Source of the DNA: Azadirachta indica
Lineage: Eukaryota; Streptophyta; Magnoliopsida; Sapindales; Meliaceae
Assembly (NCBI GenBank): GCA_022749755.1
Contig: CM040453.1
Location: 4,920,102-4,984,101 of the forward strand
Reading direction: 5' to 3'
DNA: 64,000 bases
The translations under genes were made by a program, and so were the position numbers. This document shows positions 62,601 through 64,000 of this stretch, in pieces (within the stretch, counting starts at the first letter, position 1; each line of letters opens with the position of its first letter). A model generated the notes under the pieces. It did no database searches, was not told the origin of the DNA, and saw only the letters and a program-made list of their open reading frames with translations.

Positions 62601-64000
62601 CTTTTTGTGTGGACTGATCATAAAAAGCCTTCTGCTCATAGTCTGGCCTGGGACTATGATATAGTTATAACCACATTTAACCGTTTGAGTGCAGAGTGGA
62701 GTCGCCGAAAGAAAAGTCCAATGATGCAAGTGCACTGGCTTAGGGTCATGTTAGATGAAGGGCATACCCTTGGTTCGAGTCTTAGCCTGACTAACAAATT
62801 GCAAATGGCTGTTTCATTGGTAGCCGCTAATCGTTGGTTATTAACGGGAACCCCAACTCCTAACACTCCCAATAGTCAACTTTCACATCTTCAACCAATG
62901 CTTAAGTTCCTCCACGAAGAGGCATATGGACAGAATCAAAAGTCATGGGAAGCTGGCATTCTGAGGCCATTTGAAGCTAAGATGGAAGAGGGTCGTTCAC
63001 GCTTGCTGCAGTTGCTCCATAGGTGCATGATCAGTGCAAGAAAAATAGATTTGCAAACTATTCCTCCATGCATCAAGGAGGTGACATTTCTAAATTTCAC
63101 CGAGGAGCATGCTAGAACCTATAACGAGCTGGTAGTTACAGTGCGGCGTAATATACTAATGGCTGACTGGAATGATCCTTCACATGTTGAAAGTTTACTG
63201 AATCCAAAGCAGTGGAAGTTTCGAAGTACAACTATTAGGAATGTCAGGCTATCCTGCTGCGTGGCCGGGCACATCAAAGTAACAGATGCTGGTGAAGATA
63301 TTCAAGAGACAATGGATATTTTGGTTGAAGGTGGTCTTGATCCTGTTTCAGAGGAGTATGCTTTCATTAAATATAACCTCATAAATGGCGGTAACTGTCT
63401 CAGGTAATAATTTTCTTTTGAGGTATTCTGCAGGGTTGTCACCGACTTTTTGCAAAGGTTCTAGGTTTCATAATAAAGATTGGTTTTGATCTCTCTCTCT
63501 CTCTCTCTTTTTGTTGGCTTAGATGCAATGAATGGTGCCGTCTACCTGTTATTACGCCTTGTAGGCATCTTTTGTGCCTTGATTGTGTTGCTTTGGATGG
63601 TGAAAAGTGCACTGTCCCTGGCTGCAGTAACTTATATGAGATGCAGACTCCTGAAATATTAACCCGCCCAGAAAATCCCAACCCAAAGTGGCCTGTCCCT
63701 AAAGACCTTATTGAGTTGCAACCTTCATATCGGCAGGTAGGCTTTTATCAAAGTCAGCCTTTTTTGTTTCTCTCCGTATTAAAAGAATTATTTTTTATCT
63801 TTCTACCTAGTAATATTCAAACAATTTTTAACAGTGCATGCTTTTCTGGTATTTATTTATATTTAGGATGATTGGAATCCTGATTGGCAGTCAACATCTA
63901 GTAGTAAAGTTGCCTATCTTGTAGAGAAGTTGAAAGTACTGGAAGAGGATAATAGAGAGATCAGTTCTGCTATGAACAATGATAATGGTGTCAAACGCAT
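59660..64000 (+). CDS. F-box / SNF2 helicase / CW zinc-finger / RING protein, At3g54460-like (5' part)
   Basis: Four exons are visible (59660-60156, 60785-63403, 63523-63736, 63867 to beyond the window), giving at least 1,150 residues; the 3' end is missing. In order: an F-box (ADDILISILTRLGPLDLVRVAA); the SNF2 ATPase motif I DEPGLGKT (about 61365); a CW zinc finger (WVQCDACHKWRKL...AAWFC, about 61977-62100); SNF2 motif II DEGH (62755) and motif III LLTGTPTP; then a RING-like Cys/His cluster (CNEWCRLPVITPCRH) opening exon 3. This domain order is that of the plant F-box protein At3g54460. The F-box suggests an SCF link, CW domains read methylated H3K4, and SNF2/RING suggests a chromatin remodeller with ligase activity; the biochemical role is not established. 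The acceptor at 60785 gives HLSCDW, which fits the family as I recall it. An in-frame ATG at 59639 would add seven residues. Confidence 0.92.

Noticed and set aside
1..64000. CRISPR arrays, bacterial operons, tRNA or rRNA genes
   Set aside because: None seen; the window is plant nuclear DNA. I looked for tRNA A/B boxes by eye and found no complete cloverleaf, but a tRNAscan-SE run would be decisive.

Overview
The window is nuclear DNA of a flowering plant, almost certainly a eudicot. It is AT-rich, its genes carry many GT-AG introns, and the intergenic DNA is full of microsatellites and Ty1/copia retrotransposon relics. The proteins are plant-specific or plant-typed: a MORN-repeat PIP5K, an SRS/SHI zinc-finger factor, FY, and an F-box/SNF2/CW protein of the At3g54460 type. 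I cannot name the species from the sequence alone.

Layout. 1-478: 3' end of one copia element with its LTR. 1950-8189: an NADPH:quinone oxidoreductase (NQR) gene whose exon 2 is split by a 5.4-kb degenerate copia element (2250-7668). 8706-10633: an intact tandem NQR copy. 15051-19731 (+): an eight-exon phosphatidylinositol-4-phosphate 5-kinase. 24721-25967 (-): an SRS/SHI-family transcription factor, with a possible further 3' exon at 22794-22918. 30574-34349 (-): an eight-exon, probably plastid-targeted SirB1/transglutaminase-like protein. 35081-36100 (-): an intronless MAPKKK-like kinase. 40452-49760 (+): FY, an 18-exon WD40 polyadenylation factor. 51941-55591 (-): a ten-exon cytosolic tyrosyl-tRNA synthetase. 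59660-64000 (+): the start of an F-box/SNF2/CW/RING protein that runs off the window.

All exon chains were built by hand from splice consensus plus reading phase. Each complete chain closes on a stop with a length divisible by three. UTRs and transcription starts were not determined. The genes are ordinary independent plant loci, not a pathway cluster; the only relatives in the window are the two NQR copies.

I found no convincing new multi-gene system. The observations most worth a second look are: the TGA and in-phase downstream exon of the SRS gene; the old retrotransposon insertion in an otherwise intact NQR reading frame; a convergent CCTAG/CTAGG pentanucleotide array that could form a large hairpin; a 48-residue membrane-like small ORF at 57.5 kb; and a five-unit TTAGGG array (not the plant TTTAGGG type) upstream of FY.
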